Origin: Parahoeflea alexandrii
GTDB lineage: Bacteria > Pseudomonadota > Alphaproteobacteria > Rhizobiales > Rhizobiaceae
Assembly: GCF_027214025.1 (NCBI RefSeq)
Contig: NZ_JAPWHB010000004.1
Coordinates: 124,001 to 188,000, forward strand
Direction of reading: 5' to 3'
Length of the DNA stretch: 64,000 nucleotides
In this document: positions 26,191 through 34,522 of the stretch, piece by piece
How positions within the stretch are numbered: position 1 is the first letter of the stretch
Layout: each line of letters opens with the position of its first letter
Made by a program: the position numbers and the translations under genes
Notes under the pieces: model-generated
Seen by the model: the letters and a program-made list of their open reading frames with translations, nothing else
Told to the model about the DNA's origin: nothing
The model's database searches: none

Positions 26191-26670
26191 ATGTCGACAC
26201 CGGAAACTGCCCGCCCGCCTTTGCCGCCATTCACGACTCAAACCGCCGCCGAGAAGGCCCGTCTCGCCGAGGACGCCTGGAACAGCCGAGATCCGGAGCG
26301 CGTCTCGCTCGCCTACACGCCTGACAGCCAGTGGCGCAACCGCGCCGAATTCCTGACCGGACGCCCCGCAATCGTCGAATTCCTGACCCGGAAATGGGCG
26401 CGCGAACTCGAATACCGGCTGATCAAGGAAGTCTGGGCCTTCCACGAGATCCGCATCGCCGTCCGCTTTGCCTATGAATGGTGCGATGACAGCGGCCAGT
26501 GGTACCGGAGCTTCGGCAACGAGAACTGGGAGTTCGATGCCCGGGGCCTGATGCGGCTGCGCATCGCCTCGATCAACGATCTTCCGATCAGCGAGGACGA
26601 GCGCCTGTTCGACTGGCCCATGGGACGCCGCCCGGATGAACATCCCGGCCTGAGCGAGCTCGGCCTGTAA
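26191..26670 (+). CDS. DUF1348 (NTF2-like) protein
   Basis: A 159-aa cytoplasmic protein of the SnoaL/NTF2 superfamily, DUF1348 branch. Typical stretches are [37 protein letters not shown] and [23 protein letters not shown] 26191 is taken with AAGGA 9 nt before; an upstream in-frame TTG adds five residues. No catalytic activity has been established for the family. It follows the AhpD-like gene by 56 nt and precedes the PPOX gene by 18 nt, so the three form a probable operon under the LysR regulator. Confidence 0.85.
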   Translation: MSTPETARPPLPPFTTQTAAEKARLAEDAWNSRDPERVSLAYTPDSQWRNRAEFLTGRPAIVEFLTRKWARELEYRLIKEVWAFHEIRIAVRFAYEWCDDSGQWYRSFGNENWEFDARGLMRLRIASINDLPISEDERLFDWPMGRRPDEHPGLSELGL

Positions 26671-26688
26671 GGAAAATGTGAGGACACC

Positions 26689-27303
26689 ATGAAGCCCGGC
26701 CAGACCTCTTCCAGCGACATCGCCTTCACTCCGACCGTCAAGGCCATCCAGGACAGGAAGGGCTCGCGCTCCACCTATGCCGGGATGGAACAGCGTGGCG
26801 GCTGGCGCACGGTGATCGATCCGGAGCTCGCAGCCTTCGTCGAGCACACACGGAGCTTCTTCCTCGCCACCGCCAATTCGGAGGGCCAGCCCTACGTCCA
26901 GCATCGCGGCGGCCCTCCGGGATTTCTCCGCGTGCTCGACCGTCACACGCTGGGCTTCGCCGATTTCAAGGGCAACCGGCAGTTCATCACCGAGGGCAAT
27001 CTCGAGGACAACCCGAAAGCCTTCATCTTCCTCATCGACTATGCGCTGCAACGGCGCATCAAGATCTGGGGCACGGCGAAAATGGTCGGGGCAACACCGG
27101 AGCTCCTGTCCCGCCTGATGCCTGAAGGCTACCGGGCGCGGCCCGAACAGATCGCGCTGTTTAAGGTCGAGGCCTGGGATGTTAATTGCCCGCAGCACAT
27201 TCCGCAACGCTTCGAAGCCGACGATGTCGCCCGCGTGCTGGCCCAGCGCGATGCCCGCATTGCCGAACTCGAAGCGCTCCTCGCGGCCAGGGACGAAACC
27301 TGA
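26689..27303 (+). CDS. Pyridoxamine 5'-phosphate oxidase-family flavoprotein
   Basis: A PPOX-type split beta-barrel protein of 204 aa that probably binds FMN. Recognisable segments are SFFLATANSEGQPYVQHRGG, GPPGFLRVLDRHTLGFADF, GNRQFITEGNLEDNPKAF and FVLIDY-like LIDYALQRRIKIWGTAKMV. The C-terminal 40 residues form a helical tail (VARVLAQRDARIAELEALLA). The reaction is unknown. Last of the three-gene run starting with the AhpD-like gene. Confidence 0.85.
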   Translation: MKPGQTSSSDIAFTPTVKAIQDRKGSRSTYAGMEQRGGWRTVIDPELAAFVEHTRSFFLATANSEGQPYVQHRGGPPGFLRVLDRHTLGFADFKGNRQFITEGNLEDNPKAFIFLIDYALQRRIKIWGTAKMVGATPELLSRLMPEGYRARPEQIALFKVEAWDVNCPQHIPQRFEADDVARVLAQRDARIAELEALLAARDET

Positions 27304-27563
27304 CCGGACAACCCGGCCTCGAAGCCCACAATCCCGCTTTCGGTCCGGCGCGACGGTGGCGGCCCGGGCCGGGGCCCTCGAAGGTCTGCTTCACCCGCGT
27401 CAGGGTGGCCGGATCGGGATGAAAGGGCGGTTTGGTCAGATCATCGGGGGACATGGCGGTTTCTTGCTGGTGCAGCGGTTGCCCGGCAATATGAACCAAG
27501 GACGGCGCTCCGGTCGAGGCCGCGGCCCCCTCGCCCGCCGTCACGCCTGCGGCTGAAGAACGG
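27304..27563. other. Short region with a possible gene remnant on the minus strand
   Basis: Between the PPOX gene and the LssY_C gene lies 260 bp with no clear gene. On the minus strand an ATG at 27454 opens MSPDDLTKPPFHPDPATLTR followed by VKQTFEG, which reads like a genuine N-terminus. The frame then turns into arginine-rich sequence and runs back through the PPOX gene. It may be the remnant of a truncated gene. Confidence 0.3.
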
Positions 27564-28289
27564 TCACGACACGTTGCCCAGCACCCCGACCCAAAGGTCG
27601 CCATCGGTCACCCAGGCGTCGTCGCCGCCGTTGCGGCCGCTGAGCACCTTGTGAAATCCCGGCATCATGTAGCTGTCCGTCAGGCGCCCGGCCCCGGTCA
27701 GGTCGGCGCGCAGATTGTCGCGTTCGAGATCCACCTCAGCCGCGATGTGGTGCGTCAGCTGCCCGGTCTCGTGGCTGAACCCGATTCCCCGGTCAAACGA
27801 GGCCGCGCCAATCCATCCCGGCGCCGCTTGTCCGGGTGTCGCCGCAAGCCGCCAGAACCGCACATGGTGCCGCTTGTCCGGATCCGGACCCTCGGGCTTC
27901 TCGAACGCCAGGTCCTCGCTGCGCCCGAACAGGAACAGCCGGCTCACCGGAGCCGTCGTATAGGGACGTTCCAGAACGATGTCGGCAGCGATTTCCAGGC
28001 GGCTTTTCACCCCCAGGGGATCCGCCGCAAGCCAGCCTGCCGCCGTCATGGCGGCCTTCACCGCCGCCTCGTCGCCAATCAGCGCCACATTGAGCGGGTC
28101 GCCGGGACGATGGTCCGAGGTCTCGGTCAGCCGCGGTTCGCTGTCGGTGACCAACGTTTTCCGGTCAAACATGACATCCCAGACCAGCGGCGCAGCGACA
28201 TAGGCAAACCCCGCATAAGCCAGGGTAACGATGGTCAGGACGATGACCGTGCGCCGGACCCGGCCGGCTCTGTTTCTGCTGGCTGGCAC
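27564..28289 (-). CDS. LssY_C domain membrane-anchored protein
   Basis: A 241-aa protein with one N-terminal membrane helix (TVIVLTIVTLAYAGFAYVAA) and a periplasmic LssY_C-like domain. Visible family segments are GDPLNVALIGDEAAVKAAM, AAGWLAADPLGVKSRLE, YTTAPVSRLFLFGRSEDLAF and RHHVRFWR, then DRGIGFSHETGQLTHHIAAE. The GTG start at 28289 follows GAGGATGACC. In LssY-type proteins this domain follows a phosphatase or DedA domain; here it stands alone. Its biochemical role is not known. Confidence 0.75.
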   Translation of the reverse strand: MPASRNRAGRVRRTVIVLTIVTLAYAGFAYVAAPLVWDVMFDRKTLVTDSEPRLTETSDHRPGDPLNVALIGDEAAVKAAMTAAGWLAADPLGVKSRLEIAADIVLERPYTTAPVSRLFLFGRSEDLAFEKPEGPDPDKRHHVRFWRLAATPGQAAPGWIGAASFDRGIGFSHETGQLTHHIAAEVDLERDNLRADLTGAGRLTDSYMMPGFHKVLSGRNGGDDAWVTDGDLWVGVLGNVS

Positions 28290-28389
28290 GGATCGGTCAT
28301 CCTCGCCGGAAAGTGAAACCTGGACAGCTTTGATGCAGCAAGCCCGGATCCTTGTCCACCGGAGCCAGGCCCCGCGACAGCGGCTGCGC

Positions 28390-28728
28390 TCAGTTGCGCA
28401 GATGCGCCGTGTGCTGGAAGATCGCCGTCGAACGCGCGCCGGAGCGGCAGTAGCCGAGCATTGGCTGCGGCATTTCCTCGATAGCGTCGACCATCGCCCG
28501 CACCGCCTCCGCGGTCACGCCCATCGGCCCGACCGGGATCTGGCGGACTTCCATCCCCATCTGTTCGGCCGCCTGCTTGATGATGGCAAACGCCGGCTGG
28601 TCCGGCGCTTCGCCATCGGGACGGTGGCAGACGATCGACTTGAAGCCGGCGGCCTTGATGGCGGCCAGGTCCTCGACGGAAATCTGACCTGAAACGGAAT
28701 AGGTTGGGGTAACTGGGCGAAGATCCAT
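28390..28728 (-). CDS. TIGR01244/BLH-type phosphatase-like protein
   Basis: A 112-aa dual-specificity-phosphatase-fold protein, family DUF442 (N-terminal domain of beta-lactamase-hydrolase Blh). Motifs: SGQISVEDLAAIKAAGFKSI, VCHRPDGEAPDQPAF and the cysteine loop GYCRSGARSTAIF at the C-terminus. ATG 28728 (MDLRPVTPTYSVSGQ) is preferred over a start 14 codons upstream. In rhizobia the family occurs with sulfide-metabolism genes. It is near, but not clearly co-transcribed with, the Bfd-like gene. Confidence 0.85.
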   Translation of the reverse strand: MDLRPVTPTYSVSGQISVEDLAAIKAAGFKSIVCHRPDGEAPDQPAFAIIKQAAEQMGMEVRQIPVGPMGVTAEAVRAMVDAIEEMPQPMLGYCRSGARSTAIFQHTAHLRN

Positions 28729-28848
28729 GACGTCAACTGCCTTTGAAGTGCGGCGGGCGCCTGCTGCCACGCCAGAGTTCGGTTGGTTCGATTGACTTAA
28801 GCAATGGCCGCCGACGCGTCAATGCGGCGCCGATGCCGCAGCCTCTTC

Positions 28849-29064
28849 TCACCACGCCTGTTCGGCACCGTTTCTCACCCTTGCGGTGACCTCGCCGATG
28901 ATCTCCACCACGTCAGGAAAGCAGCCGCAGCAGCGGCCGCGGATCCGCATCGAATGGTAGACTTTCGACGGCACAATCAGTTGCCAGGGCTCTTCGGCGA
29001 GCAGCTTTTCGACCGCAGCCTCGATCTCGCCTTTCGACACAAGGTTGCACTGGCAGACAATCAT
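28849..29064 (-). CDS. bfd: Bacterioferritin-associated ferredoxin-like [2Fe-2S] protein
   Basis: A 71-aa Bfd/Fer2_BFD protein. Cysteines occur as CQC near the start (MIVCQCNLVS) and as RGRCCGCF in the C-terminal half, fitting the CXC and CXXC-type cluster ligands. Bfd delivers electrons to bacterioferritin to release stored iron. ATG 29064 is used because it opens the conserved MIVCxCN start; an extra five codons are open upstream. It is divergent from the Fe(3+) permease gene across 175 bp, which suggests a shared iron-related control region. Confidence 0.85.
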   Translation of the reverse strand: MIVCQCNLVSKGEIEAAVEKLLAEEPWQLIVPSKVYHSMRIRGRCCGCFPDVVEIIGEVTARVRNGAEQAW

Positions 29065-29239
29065 CGACGTTCTCGACACTCGCGCGCCGCCGCCAGCCGG
29101 GGCTGTCAGTTGACGCTAAAACCTGTATGAATTACTCCACAATCTTTGACCGAGCCGCCGTCCGCTGTCAAACACCGGATGGTCGGGGCGGCGACATGGC
29201 AAACCGCTTTGACTTGCGCCATGCCCGGCGCGAGACCAG

Positions 29240-30934
29240 ATGCAAAGGAAGACCCCGCCCGTGGGCGAACGCGCACTCAAGACCGCAGCCTGGATCGTCT
29301 CCCTGCTTTGCCTCGCGCCGATTGTCGCGGTGGCGTTTGCGGCGGTCTCCGGCACGCTTGATACCTGGAACAGCCTGATGGCGACGGTGCTGCCGCGCTA
29401 TGCCTGGACCACGGTCGAGCTGGTGGTGCTGGTGGGTCTCGGTACCGCGATCGTCGGCACCGCCACCGCCTGGCTGGTCACCACCTGCTCGTTCCCCTTC
29501 CGCCGCACCTTCGAGATCGTGCTGGCGCTGCCGCTCGCCTTCCCGGCCTATGTGCTGGCCTATGCCTATACCGACCTGCTCGATCATCCCGGCGCGGTGC
29601 AGACGGCGTTGCGCGCCATCACCGGATGGGGACCGCAGGACTACTGGTTCCCCGAGGTCCGTTCGCTCGGCGGCGCCGCCGCGATGCTGATCTTCGTGCT
29701 CTACCCTTACGTCTACCTGCTCGCCCGCGCCGCCTTCCTCAAGCAGTCACCGACCGCCTATTTCGCCGCCCGCACGCTCGGGCACACGCCCTGGTCCGCC
29801 TTCTGGCGCGTCAGCCTGCCGATGGCCCGTCCCGCCATTGCCGGCGGCGTCATCCTGGCGCTGATGGAGACCATCGCCGATTTCGGCACGGTGGCGCATT
29901 TCGGCGTGCAGACCTTCGCCACCGGCATCTACTCGGCCTGGTTCTCGATGGGCGACCGCATGGCCGCCTCGCAGCTGGCGCTCTGTCTGCTGGTCGTGGC
30001 GCTGACCTTCGCCCTGCTCGAGCGCGCCCAGCGCGGCGCGGCAAAGCGCTTTCCCGCCGGCTCGCGGATTGAAACCATGGAGCGGCATCACCTGACGGGT
30101 TGGAAGGCCGTGGCCGCCTTCGCCGCCTGCATGCTGCCGGTCGCCATCGGATTTGCCATTCCGCTCGTTGTCCTCACCGACATGGCGATCGGTGCCGGCA
30201 AGTCGCCATTCTCGCCGCGCTATCTCGGCTATGTGCAGAACTCGCTGACGCTGGCCTCGATCACAGCTTTGGTCACCGTCACAGCCGCCATCGTCATCGG
30301 CTTCTGCGCCCGCATCGCGCCGAGCCTTGCCGCGCGCTTTTCTGCCGCCGCCGCGGGCATCGGCTATGCCGTGCCGGGCGGCGTCATCGCGGTCGGGCTG
30401 CTGGTTCCGTTCGCGGCGTTGGACAACGCCGTTGACGCCTGGGCCCGGGCCAATTTCGGCATCTCCACCGGCCTGTTCTTCACCGGCTCGATCGGGCTTC
30501 TGGTGGTGGCCTACATGGTCCGCTTCATCGCAGCCGCCCTTGGCGCGTTTGACACCGGCATCTCGGCGATCAAGCCCAACATCGACGCCGCCGCCCGCAC
30601 CCTTGGCCGGACATCGGGCCGCATGCTGATCGAGATCCACCTGCCGCTGCTGCGCCCGAGCCTTCTGACCGCGCTGCTGATCGTCTTCGTCGATGTGATG
30701 AAGGAGCTGCCGGCGACGCTGATCATGCGGCCGTTCAATTTCGACACGCTCGCCGTCCAGGCCTACCGGCTGGCCTCCGACGAGCGGCTGCAGCAGGCGG
30801 CCCTGCCCTCGCTGATGATCGTCGGCTTCGGCCTGCTTCCGGTGGTGCTGCTCTGCCACACCATCGGCAAGTCAGGCCGTCAGCAAAACAGGGTCATCCG
30901 CCCGAAAGTGGATGCGCTGCTGCCAAACGCCTGA
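29240..30934 (+). CDS. Fe(3+) ABC transporter permease, two-domain (FbpB/AfuB type)
   Basis: A 564-aa inner-membrane permease with two BPD_transp_1 domains in tandem (about residues 60-260 and 330-540), about 12 helices. Both EAA-type loops are visible: YFAARTLGHTPWSAFWRVSL in the first half and DAAARTLGRTSGRMLIEIHL in the second. The start MQRKTPPVGERALKTAAWIV precedes helix 1. The gene stands alone: neither a binding protein nor an ATPase gene is adjacent. A complete candidate binding protein lies 18 kb away at 47813-48844. Confidence 0.9.
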   Translation: MQRKTPPVGERALKTAAWIVSLLCLAPIVAVAFAAVSGTLDTWNSLMATVLPRYAWTTVELVVLVGLGTAIVGTATAWLVTTCSFPFRRTFEIVLALPLAFPAYVLAYAYTDLLDHPGAVQTALRAITGWGPQDYWFPEVRSLGGAAAMLIFVLYPYVYLLARAAFLKQSPTAYFAARTLGHTPWSAFWRVSLPMARPAIAGGVILALMETIADFGTVAHFGVQTFATGIYSAWFSMGDRMAASQLALCLLVVALTFALLERAQRGAAKRFPAGSRIETMERHHLTGWKAVAAFAACMLPVAIGFAIPLVVLTDMAIGAGKSPFSPRYLGYVQNSLTLASITALVTVTAAIVIGFCARIAPSLAARFSAAAAGIGYAVPGGVIAVGLLVPFAALDNAVDAWARANFGISTGLFFTGSIGLLVVAYMVRFIAAALGAFDTGISAIKPNIDAAARTLGRTSGRMLIEIHLPLLRPSLLTALLIVFVDVMKELPATLIMRPFNFDTLAVQAYRLASDERLQQAALPSLMIVGFGLLPVVLLCHTIGKSGRQQNRVIRPKVDALLPNA

Positions 30935-31056
30935 GGGGCTTTGGCTGGCTCCCCGTTCGCAAGATCACCATTGTCTCGCCTCTTGTGACAAGCCGCAGGA
31001 AGATCGTCGGGCAGGCCTTTGTGCAGGGACGCTGGCCCGCCCGTTCCGGTCAGTCC

Positions 31057-31515
31057 TTACCAGGACAACGTCTTCATCGCCGGATCGAAGAGATATCCTT
31101 CGACGACCGGCCAGCTGCCCATTTCAACGCCATCGATATAGTCATCGACGGTCAATCCGGCTGCAGCCGAGCAGGCCTGGCACATGAGCACGGTGCCGCC
31201 ATCCTTCATGAAGGCCGTCAGCATGTCCTGGATCGACATGTTCTGCTCGCGCATCAGTCCGTGCACATGCGACGGGCGCTTCTTGTCGGCCAGGTACACG
31301 CCACGGACATTCAACCAGATGACGACCGGCTTGTGGCCGTTCTTCAGCGCCTTCTGATGGGCAAACATGATTGCCTTGCCGGCGGCCCACGTGTCATCCG
31401 TGGTGAGATTGACGAACAGGCCTGGCTTGGCGTCCTGAGCCTGGGCAGCCGCCGCGGGGACGAGGATTGCCAGCACCAGAGCAATGGTGGCGAGGGTGTT
31501 TTTGAAGAAATTCAT
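31057..31515 (-). CDS. Periplasmic DsrE/F-like protein
   Basis: A 152-aa protein with a signal peptide (MNFFKNTLATIALVLAILV, cleavage near AQAQDAK) and a DsrE/F-like fold: GLFVNLTTDDTWAAGKAIM, GHKPVVIWLNVRGVYLA, FMKDGGTVLMCQACSAAAG. The cysteines in MCQAC occupy the sulfur-carrier position of DsrE. Cytoplasmic DsrE passes sulfane sulfur; an exported version is less usual. Its neighbour 113 nt upstream on the same strand is another small exported cysteine protein, so they may share a task. Confidence 0.82.
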   Translation of the reverse strand: MNFFKNTLATIALVLAILVPAAAAQAQDAKPGLFVNLTTDDTWAAGKAIMFAHQKALKNGHKPVVIWLNVRGVYLADKKRPSHVHGLMREQNMSIQDMLTAFMKDGGTVLMCQACSAAAGLTVDDYIDGVEMGSWPVVEGYLFDPAMKTLSW

Positions 31516-31627
31516 GGATCAGTCTTTCCGAATTGCTGGAATTGTCGTGAAATCGCGCAGGCGCCTTTCCCGGCACCCACGGCTTATGTCTGATGAGATG
31601 CCCGGCCATAAGCCGCGCACTCACGGG

Positions 31628-32017
31628 TCATGCAGCAATCGAAGGCGGAGCGCGCGTCGGCGGCAACAGATCTGCCTTCCTGGCAAGCAGCGGGTCGGCT
31701 TGCTCCGGAAGCAGCGGTTGCGAAATGCCGATGGGGGCAGCCCGGTCGAAATGATCCGGCGCGGGAAGCACCACCGAACTGGCAAGACGGCAGAAATCAC
31801 AGGCGTCCTGGTGGGCCCTTTGGCCACCATCGCCGTCATTGTCGCCAGTCAGGCAAAGAACCGGAAGCGTGCCGTCCGGCAACACATACCCGGCAAGATC
31901 GGCATCCTGGGAAGCTGCAAGGTCCACCGGCTTGTGAGCAAACCCGGCCATGATCAGCGCGAATAGGCCAATCATGCCGACTGTCAGCTGCCATGCGGGA
32001 AATCTGGACCTGGACAT
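31628..32017 (-). CDS. Small exported or membrane protein, DUF2946-like
   Basis: A 129-aa protein with one N-terminal hydrophobic helix (QLTVGMIGLFALIMAGFA) and a periplasmic segment with the motif CLTGDNDGDGG then HQDACDFCRLASSVVLPAP. The HxDxCxxC stretch fits the DUF2946 family, often linked to copper handling. ATG 32017 is preceded by GGAGGGTTT, an unusually good site; the frame is open 28 codons further up. It lies upstream of the DsrE-like gene on the same strand. Assignment to the family is by eye. Confidence 0.7.
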   Translation of the reverse strand: MSRSRFPAWQLTVGMIGLFALIMAGFAHKPVDLAASQDADLAGYVLPDGTLPVLCLTGDNDGDGGQRAHQDACDFCRLASSVVLPAPDHFDRAAPIGISQPLLPEQADPLLARKADLLPPTRAPPSIAA

Positions 32018-32166
32018 AAACCCTCCGCGCTCAACCTCGCAGATCAGTTTTCCATTGCAAAGGTGCGGGATTGTCGCACGGTCGGCAAACGGCCTCTTCA
32101 TGGTTCCAGCCCCCGAAACCAGACGTGCTCACCCCAGGCGCCTGAAACAAAGAGCGGTCTGGCCCC

Positions 32167-32817
32167 CTAGTACAGCGACTTCCGGTAGTCTTCCTCCAGC
32201 CCCTCGTCGAGCTTGCGCATTTCCTCGGCATCGTCGGGCGCGCCGGTGGTCTGGTCGAGGATGATCTTGACCAGCGACGGCATGTCGGCGCGATCCTGGA
32301 GATGCTCCGGGTCCCAGAGATGCGAACGGCGGAACGCCTTGGCGCAGTGCATGAAGGCCTCCGTCACCCTGACCACGATGGCGAGTTTGGGCGCGCGCCC
32401 CTCCACGCTCATGCTCTCAAGCAGCTCCGGATCGTTGACCAGCGTCGCCCGGCCGTTGACCCGCAGCGTGTCGTCATAGCCCGGAACGATGAACAGCAGC
32501 CCGACGCTCGGGTTGGCGACGATGTTGCTCAGGCTGTCGAGACGGTTGTTGCCGGGACGGTCCGGGATCGCCAGCGTGTGCTCGTCAAGAATTTTCACGA
32601 AGCCCACATGGTCGCCGCGCGGGCTGACATCGGCGCGCCCGTCGAGATCCTGCGTGCCCAGGCACAGGAACGGCGAGCGGCTGATAAAATCACGCGCATG
32701 CCTGTCGAGCGAGCCCAGCATCTTCTGGACGGCCAGGTCGTGGGTGGCGTGGAACAGGCCCCGAAGCGACTGTTCGTCGGTGATCGCGAACGCCGGATTG
32801 ATCTCGTATTTGCTCAT
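32167..32817 (-). CDS. PPOX-class flavoprotein (MSMEG_1061-like)
   Basis: A 216-aa pyridoxamine-phosphate-oxidase-family protein that probably binds FMN. Segments: RDFISRSPFLCLGTQDLDGR, ADVSPRGDHVGFVKILDEHT, LAIPDRPGNNRLDSLSNI and NPSVGLLFIVPGYDDTLRVN, then the C-terminal CAKAFRRSHLWDP typical of this subfamily. ATG 32817 follows a GGGGCGGGACG leader. Unrelated in sequence detail to the other PPOX gene at 26689. Isolated gene; substrate unknown. Confidence 0.85.
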   Translation of the reverse strand: MSKYEINPAFAITDEQSLRGLFHATHDLAVQKMLGSLDRHARDFISRSPFLCLGTQDLDGRADVSPRGDHVGFVKILDEHTLAIPDRPGNNRLDSLSNIVANPSVGLLFIVPGYDDTLRVNGRATLVNDPELLESMSVEGRAPKLAIVVRVTEAFMHCAKAFRRSHLWDPEHLQDRADMPSLVKIILDQTTGAPDDAEEMRKLDEGLEEDYRKSLY

Positions 32818-33012
32818 CGTCCCGCCCCTTCCAACACTGGCCATGACATGCCGGGCCGCAGCGCGCCGGCCTGGTGGAAGTGTTAGCGCCTTGCGGGGAC
32901 GAGGTCCATCGCGACGAGGGTTGGCGAAGGGTCACGCACGAATTGACACATCGTGGCAGAAGGATAGGTAAAGGGAAGCCGATCACTCGAAACCGGGAGA
33001 AGAAAAAGCGGA

Positions 33013-34044
33013 ATGCGGAACACGACCTACGCACTTGCGCTCACCCTGATGATCGGCTGGCTGATCTGGATCGGAAAGCCCGTGCTGATTCCGGTGCTCT
33101 CCGCCGCGATTTCCGTCTACGTGCTTTCGACCGCGGCTGAGAGCATGCAGAGCCTGCCGGTCGTCGGGCGCCTGCCTGCCTGGGCAAGGCGGATCATCAT
33201 CCTGATCGCCTTTGTCTGCGCGGTGGTGCTGCTGTTCATCCTGGTCATCAACAACATCGCACAGGTGGCGGCGATCCTGCCGCGATACGAAGACAATCTG
33301 CAGCTCCTGGCAACGCGCGCCGCCAGCCTCTGGGGCATCCAGGACCAGCCGACATGGGCGAACCTGCGCCGCGTCACGCTCGATCAGATGGACTTTCGCT
33401 CGTGGATCGCCCCGGCGCTGCTGTCGTTGCGCGGCTTCGGCGCCACGCTTTTCCTCGTCGTCCTTTATGCCAGCTTCTTCATGGCCGAACGCGGCCTGAT
33501 GACACGCAAGGTGGTGATCGCGCTGGGCGGCGAGGAGGCGGGCGGCCGCGCGCTTTCGCTTCTCGCACGGATCAACGAACGGATCGGGCAGTATCTGTTC
33601 GTCAAGACAACCGTGAACCTTATTCTCGGGGCGGTCTCTTACGCCATCATGCTGGTTCTGGGGATCGAGTTCGCGCTGTTCTGGGCGGTGCTGATCGCGT
33701 TCCTCAACTACATCCCCTATATCGGCTCGCTGGTCGGCGTGCTGTTTCCGGTGCTGCTCAGCCTCGCCCAGTTCGGTACGCTCTGGATGGCCGGCGTGGT
33801 GCTTTTGTGCCTGTCGGCGGCGCAGATCTTCGTCGGCGCGGTTCTGGAGCCGCGGATGATGGGCCGCGCCTTCAACCTGAGCCCGCTCGTCGTGCTTCTG
33901 GCGCTGGCCTTCTGGAGCACGCTCTGGGGCCTGCCGGGCGCGCTGCTCGCCGTTCCGATGACCGCCAGCCTGGTTCTCGTCCTCGCGGAATTCGGCACCA
34001 CCCGCCCAGTCGCCATACTGCTTTCGGCCAGCGGCAAGGTCTGA
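33013..34044 (+). CDS. AI-2E family transporter (TqsA/PerM-like)
   Basis: A polytopic permease of 343 aa with seven or eight helices. It starts MRNTTYALALTLMIGWLIWI and has family segments LNYIPYIGSLVGVLFPVLLS and LEPRMMGRAFNLSPLVVLLA, then FWSTLWGLPGALLAVPMTAS. The family exports varied small molecules or ions; AI-2 export is only one known role, so the name should not be over-read. GGGAGAAG precedes the ATG. The gene converges on the MarR operon. Confidence 0.88.
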   Translation: MRNTTYALALTLMIGWLIWIGKPVLIPVLSAAISVYVLSTAAESMQSLPVVGRLPAWARRIIILIAFVCAVVLLFILVINNIAQVAAILPRYEDNLQLLATRAASLWGIQDQPTWANLRRVTLDQMDFRSWIAPALLSLRGFGATLFLVVLYASFFMAERGLMTRKVVIALGGEEAGGRALSLLARINERIGQYLFVKTTVNLILGAVSYAIMLVLGIEFALFWAVLIAFLNYIPYIGSLVGVLFPVLLSLAQFGTLWMAGVVLLCLSAAQIFVGAVLEPRMMGRAFNLSPLVVLLALAFWSTLWGLPGALLAVPMTASLVLVLAEFGTTRPVAILLSASGKV

Positions 34045-34069
34045 CACGACGGCCGGAGGAGAGGCCCTG

Positions 34070-34522
34070 TCAGTTCCGCCTGTTGTCGAGCCAGGCGCGC
34101 ACCGCTGAAAGCACCGGCGCCACGCCGGCAATCTCCGCCGGCGTAAAGTCCTGGAGCAGCTCCTGCAGCATTGGCGCCATCGCTCCTAAACAGTCACCGC
34201 GCATCGCCCGCCCCTTGTCGGTGATGTTGACACGCTTGGCGCGGCCATCTGTCGCGTCGGGAGTGATCACCACCAGCCCCTTTCCCTCAAGATGCTTCAG
34301 CGTGCCGGTCATGGCGCCCTTCGTCACCTGCATGGCGCGCGCGATCCGGTGCGGCGTCCAGCCGTCGCCGAGCCGGCAGAGATGGTTCAGCACCGAAAAC
34401 TGCGCCAGCGTCATGCCCTCCGGCATCGCCTTTTCAAAGGCGTGGCCGGAAAGCTGGGCGATGATGCCGATCTCGTTGAAGAAACCGAAAACGGCTTCCA
34501 TGTCTTTCGGATTTACGCTCAT
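34070..34522 (-). CDS. MarR family transcriptional regulator
   Basis: A 150-aa winged-helix dimer regulator. Core: MTLAQFSVLNHLCRLGDGWT, then PHRIARAMQVTKGAMTGTLK, HLEGKGLVVITPDATDGRAK and RVNITDKGRAM. Its start codon overlaps the stop of the upstream nitroreductase-like gene by four bases, so it is the second gene of a two-gene operon. The tandem palindromes upstream of the first gene (35705-35727) are the likely binding sites, giving autoregulation. Confidence 0.9.
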   Translation of the reverse strand: MSVNPKDMEAVFGFFNEIGIIAQLSGHAFEKAMPEGMTLAQFSVLNHLCRLGDGWTPHRIARAMQVTKGAMTGTLKHLEGKGLVVITPDATDGRAKRVNITDKGRAMRGDCLGAMAPMLQELLQDFTPAEIAGVAPVLSAVRAWLDNRRN

